Source of the DNA: an uncultured Lachnospiraceae bacterium
GTDB lineage: Bacteria; Bacillota; Clostridia; Lachnospirales; Lachnospiraceae
Assembly: GCA_910587635.1 (NCBI GenBank)
Contig: CAJUNB010000024.1
Coordinates: 62,001 to 126,000 of the forward strand
Length of the DNA: 64,000 nt
Direction of reading: 5' to 3'
Below, in pieces: positions 62,295-64,000 of the stretch. How positions within the stretch are numbered: position 1 is the stretch's first letter; every line of letters starts with the position of its first letter. The notes under the pieces are model-generated. The model saw only the letters and a list, made by a program, of their open reading frames with translations. It did no database searches and was not told the DNA's origin. The position numbers were made by a program, and so were the translations under genes.

Positions 62295-63105
62295 CAGCGC
62301 ACCGATAGGAGTGTTCGATTCAGGTGTGGGAGGACTCACAGTTGTACGGGAAATCATGCGCCAGATACCAAATGAAAAAATTATCTACTTTGGAGATACG
62401 GCCAGAGTACCGTATGGAAGTAAATCAAAAGAAACCGTGACGAGATATTCCAGGCAGATCATCCGCTTTCTGGAAAAGCAGAACGTGAAGGCGATCGTAG
62501 TGGCATGTAATACGGCGAGTGCCTATGCATTGGATGAACTGGAAAAAGTAAGCGATATTCCAATGCTGGGAGTGGTAAAACCAGGAGCCAGGACGGCATC
62601 GGATGTCACGAGAAACGGGAGAATAGGTGTGATCGGTACAGAAGCTACCATAGGCAGTCGGATCTATTCCCGGTACATAAAAGAGATCAATCCCGGAGCG
62701 GAAGTGTTGGGAAAGGCCTGTCCGCTGTTCGTTCCTCTCGTGGAGGAAGGGCTGCTGAACGATCCGGTAACAGATGAAATCGCCATACGGTATTTGAGTA
62801 GTCTGATTGACAGCGGAATTGATACACTGATTCTGGGGTGTACCCATTATCCACTGATCCGGGCTACTGTGGGAAAAGTGATGGGAGAGGGTGTGACACT
62901 TGTAAATCCGGCCTATGAGACAGCCAGAGAGCTGCGGGAGCTGCTGGAACGGGGACATCTGCTGCATCAGGTGAGACCAGAGCTGGGGACGAATCAGTAT
63001 CAGTTCTTTGTCAGTGATGCGGCTGATAAATTTATTCGTTTCGCTAACTCTATCATTAAATATGGTATTCTTTCGGCAAAGACAATCCATATCGAAGAAT
63101 ATTAA
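62287..63105 (+). CDS. murI: Glutamate racemase
   Basis: Makes D-glutamate for peptidoglycan. IGVFDSGVGGLTVVREI starts the protein, and the two catalytic Cys are in VVACNTASA (Cys74) and LGCTHYPL (Cys185). FGDTARVPYGSKS is also characteristic. Length of 272 aa fits. It overlaps the small membrane protein gene by 8 nt, and the DUF1934 gene follows after 40 nt. Confidence 0.95.
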   Translation: MNDSAPIGVFDSGVGGLTVVREIMRQIPNEKIIYFGDTARVPYGSKSKETVTRYSRQIIRFLEKQNVKAIVVACNTASAYALDELEKVSDIPMLGVVKPGARTASDVTRNGRIGVIGTEATIGSRIYSRYIKEINPGAEVLGKACPLFVPLVEEGLLNDPVTDEIAIRYLSSLIDSGIDTLILGCTHYPLIRATVGKVMGEGVTLVNPAYETARELRELLERGHLLHQVRPELGTNQYQFFVSDAADKFIRFANSIIKYGILSAKTIHIEEY

Positions 63106-63145
63106 TTTAAGAAATGAAAAACATAGAAAATCAGGGGATGGAAAA

Positions 63146-63595
63146 ATGACAAAAGATGTATTACTTTCAATCAAAGGGCTGCAGTTTGAAGGTGAAAATG
63201 ATGCAAGTGATCTGGAGACGATTACTGCGGCAGAATACTATAAAAAAAATAATCATCATTATGTGATCTATGAAGAGGCCACAGAAGGCAGCCGGGATTT
63301 GACAAAAAATATAATCAAGTGGAATGGAGAGACATTGGATCTGACAAAAAGAGGGCTTATCAATGTCCACATGATCTTTGAGGAGAAAAAGAAGAATATG
63401 ACTGACTATCGGACACCTTTTGGCAGTATCCTGATCGGTATCGATACAAGGCAGATACAAGTAGAAGAGGCGGAGGAACGGATTCGGGTAAATGTGGATT
63501 ATGCACTGGAAGTCAATTATGAACATCTGGCAGATTGCAAGCTTTCCATGGACGTGTGGGCAAAGGAAGAGCACGTAAGTGCGGAAGGAATGTGA
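63146..63595 (+). CDS. DUF1934 (YwiB-like) beta-barrel protein
   Basis: 149 aa, cytoplasmic, lipocalin/calycin-like in the known family. MTKDVLLSIKGLQFEGEN, HHYVIYEEATEG and TPFGSILIGIDTRQIQV, then VNVDYALEVNYEHLADCKLSM, agree with DUF1934. Function is unknown. The start is ATG 63146 with AGGGG upstream; the open frame runs back into murI, but that is out of family. In Firmicutes this family is often near murI or argS, which fits. Confidence 0.88.
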   Translation: MTKDVLLSIKGLQFEGENDASDLETITAAEYYKKNNHHYVIYEEATEGSRDLTKNIIKWNGETLDLTKRGLINVHMIFEEKKKNMTDYRTPFGSILIGIDTRQIQVEEAEERIRVNVDYALEVNYEHLADCKLSMDVWAKEEHVSAEGM

Positions 63596-63686
63596 TGTTG
63601 GCAGAGGCCTTGATAGATAAAAATAAAGTAACAGATTTTTGGGATCCTATTTAAAAATCGCAGAAGAAGAAAAAGTTACTGTGTGA

Positions 63687-63756
63687 CCGCATTCAGTGCA
63701 GTAAAACGTCCAAGTCCTTCATGAATAAGGAACTTGGACGTTTTGCTGCACTGCGG
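63687..63756. terminator. Long hairpin between DUF1934 and the next convergent gene
   Basis: CAGTGCAG pairs with CTGCACTG, then AAAACGTCCAAGTCCTT with AAGGAACTTGGACGTTTT (one extra A). The outer CCGC/GCGG extends it. About 26 paired bases in total make it a likely bidirectional terminator. Confidence 0.7.
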
Positions 63757-63776
63757 CGGATTAGAAATATGGCGCT
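63748..63776 (+). repeat. Partial copy D of the intergenic repeat
   Basis: The 29 bp starting GCACTGCGGCGGATT match 32879-32907 at 27 positions. Only this part of the element is present, joined to the long hairpin. Confidence 0.55.
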
Positions 63777-63779
63777 TTA

Positions 63780-64000
63780 CTATTTTACCGGCTTTGCTCC
63801 GGCTTTTTCCTGAACTTTTTCCAGAGTACGTTTGAAAAATCCTTTTGGTTTTTGCTCGGTCTGCAGCGGCTTTCCATGAAGCCCTCTGACACTTACAATA
63901 TAAATACCACTGACCATAGCCTTCACTTCTTTTTTTACCGGAACAGAATCGAAGATCTTTTCATCACATACAAGTGATATAATCTGAGGGCCGACCTTCG
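63780..64000 (-). CDS. Partial gene of unknown function, cut by the right edge
   Basis: The minus-strand frame is open from the window end to a TAG at 63780-63782 and gives about 73 C-terminal residues. They include KVGPQIISLVCDEKIFDSV, MVSGIYIVSVRGLHGKPL and a basic tail rich in Lys and Pro. The C-terminus is highly charged, with no membrane segment. I do not recognise the family from this part. Confidence 0.65.
   Translation of the reverse strand, partial: KVGPQIISLVCDEKIFDSVPVKKEVKAMVSGIYIVSVRGLHGKPLQTEQKPKGFFKRTLEKVQEKAGAKPVK

Noticed and set aside
1..64000. CRISPR array, prophage, integrase or transposase
   Set aside because: No regular direct-repeat/spacer series and no phage or recombinase protein motifs were found in any frame.
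1..64000. tRNA or rRNA genes
   Set aside because: No GGTTCRANYCC-like T-arm with a matching acceptor stem was noticed; a tRNA scan would settle this.

Overview
The window looks like a chromosome segment of a spore-forming, gut-type Clostridia, most likely Lachnospiraceae. Supporting signs are the sporulation genes (spoVG, spoVT, spoIID, spoIIQ, a SPOCS/LysM protein), the Firmicutes-style glgC/glgD pair, a T-box on ileS, dnaD/dnaI-type replication genes, strong AGGAGG ribosome sites, and several sugar and nucleoside ABC loci. It is mostly housekeeping DNA with two carbohydrate islands. I saw no prophage, transposase, CRISPR array, tRNA or rRNA.

Layout. 0.2-5.1 kb (minus strand): prs, a DnaI-like helicase loader, a DnaD-domain protein and murC, with a cluster of DnaA-box-like 9-mers between dnaD and murC. 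5.5-13.4 kb (plus): glgC-glgD, spoVG, pth, mfd, spoVT, an order related to the B. subtilis spoVG-pth-mfd-spoVT region. 13.6-16.4 kb (minus): pncB and a LacI-type regulator. 16.5-24.6 kb: a nucleoside-type (BMP/Nup) ABC importer with a cytoplasmic GH3 glycosidase and a RbsD mutarotase, behind a promoter with a perfect LacI-type palindrome.

24.6-34.7 kb: a second LacI-controlled island. A divergent NAD-dependent epimerase and the regulator are followed by a fused beta-phosphoglucomutase/cupin glucose-6-phosphate isomerase, DeoC, a GH65 disaccharide phosphorylase and a sugar ABC importer without its own ATPase. Promoters of the epimerase, the regulator and the metabolic operon all carry TTATCGATAA-like sites. 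The likely route is disaccharide import, phosphorolysis to beta-glucose-1-phosphate, then one fusion protein making glucose-6-phosphate and fructose-6-phosphate.

34.8-44.5 kb: a stand-alone HipA-like kinase, T-box/ileS, glgP and an aconitase-family hydratase. 44.7-50.9 kb: an EF-hand-like protein of unknown role, spoIID, spoIIQ, a GIY-YIG protein, an amidohydrolase and a GH9-related lipoprotein lacking recognisable catalytic aspartates. 50.9-57.8 kb: ddl-murF, plsC, a PrcB-like lipoprotein flanked by inverted short repeats, and pyrC-pyrK-pyrD. 57.9-64 kb: the SPOCS/LysM protein, an unknown minus-strand protein, ispE, a GntR regulator, a small membrane protein overlapping murI, a DUF1934 protein and a gene cut by the right edge.

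Points worth a second look: the fused enzyme and its operator set, the tandem DnaA-box cluster, the importer-GH3-RbsD operon, start sites buried in terminator-like hairpins (48.2 and 57.9 kb), and two families of short intergenic repeats.
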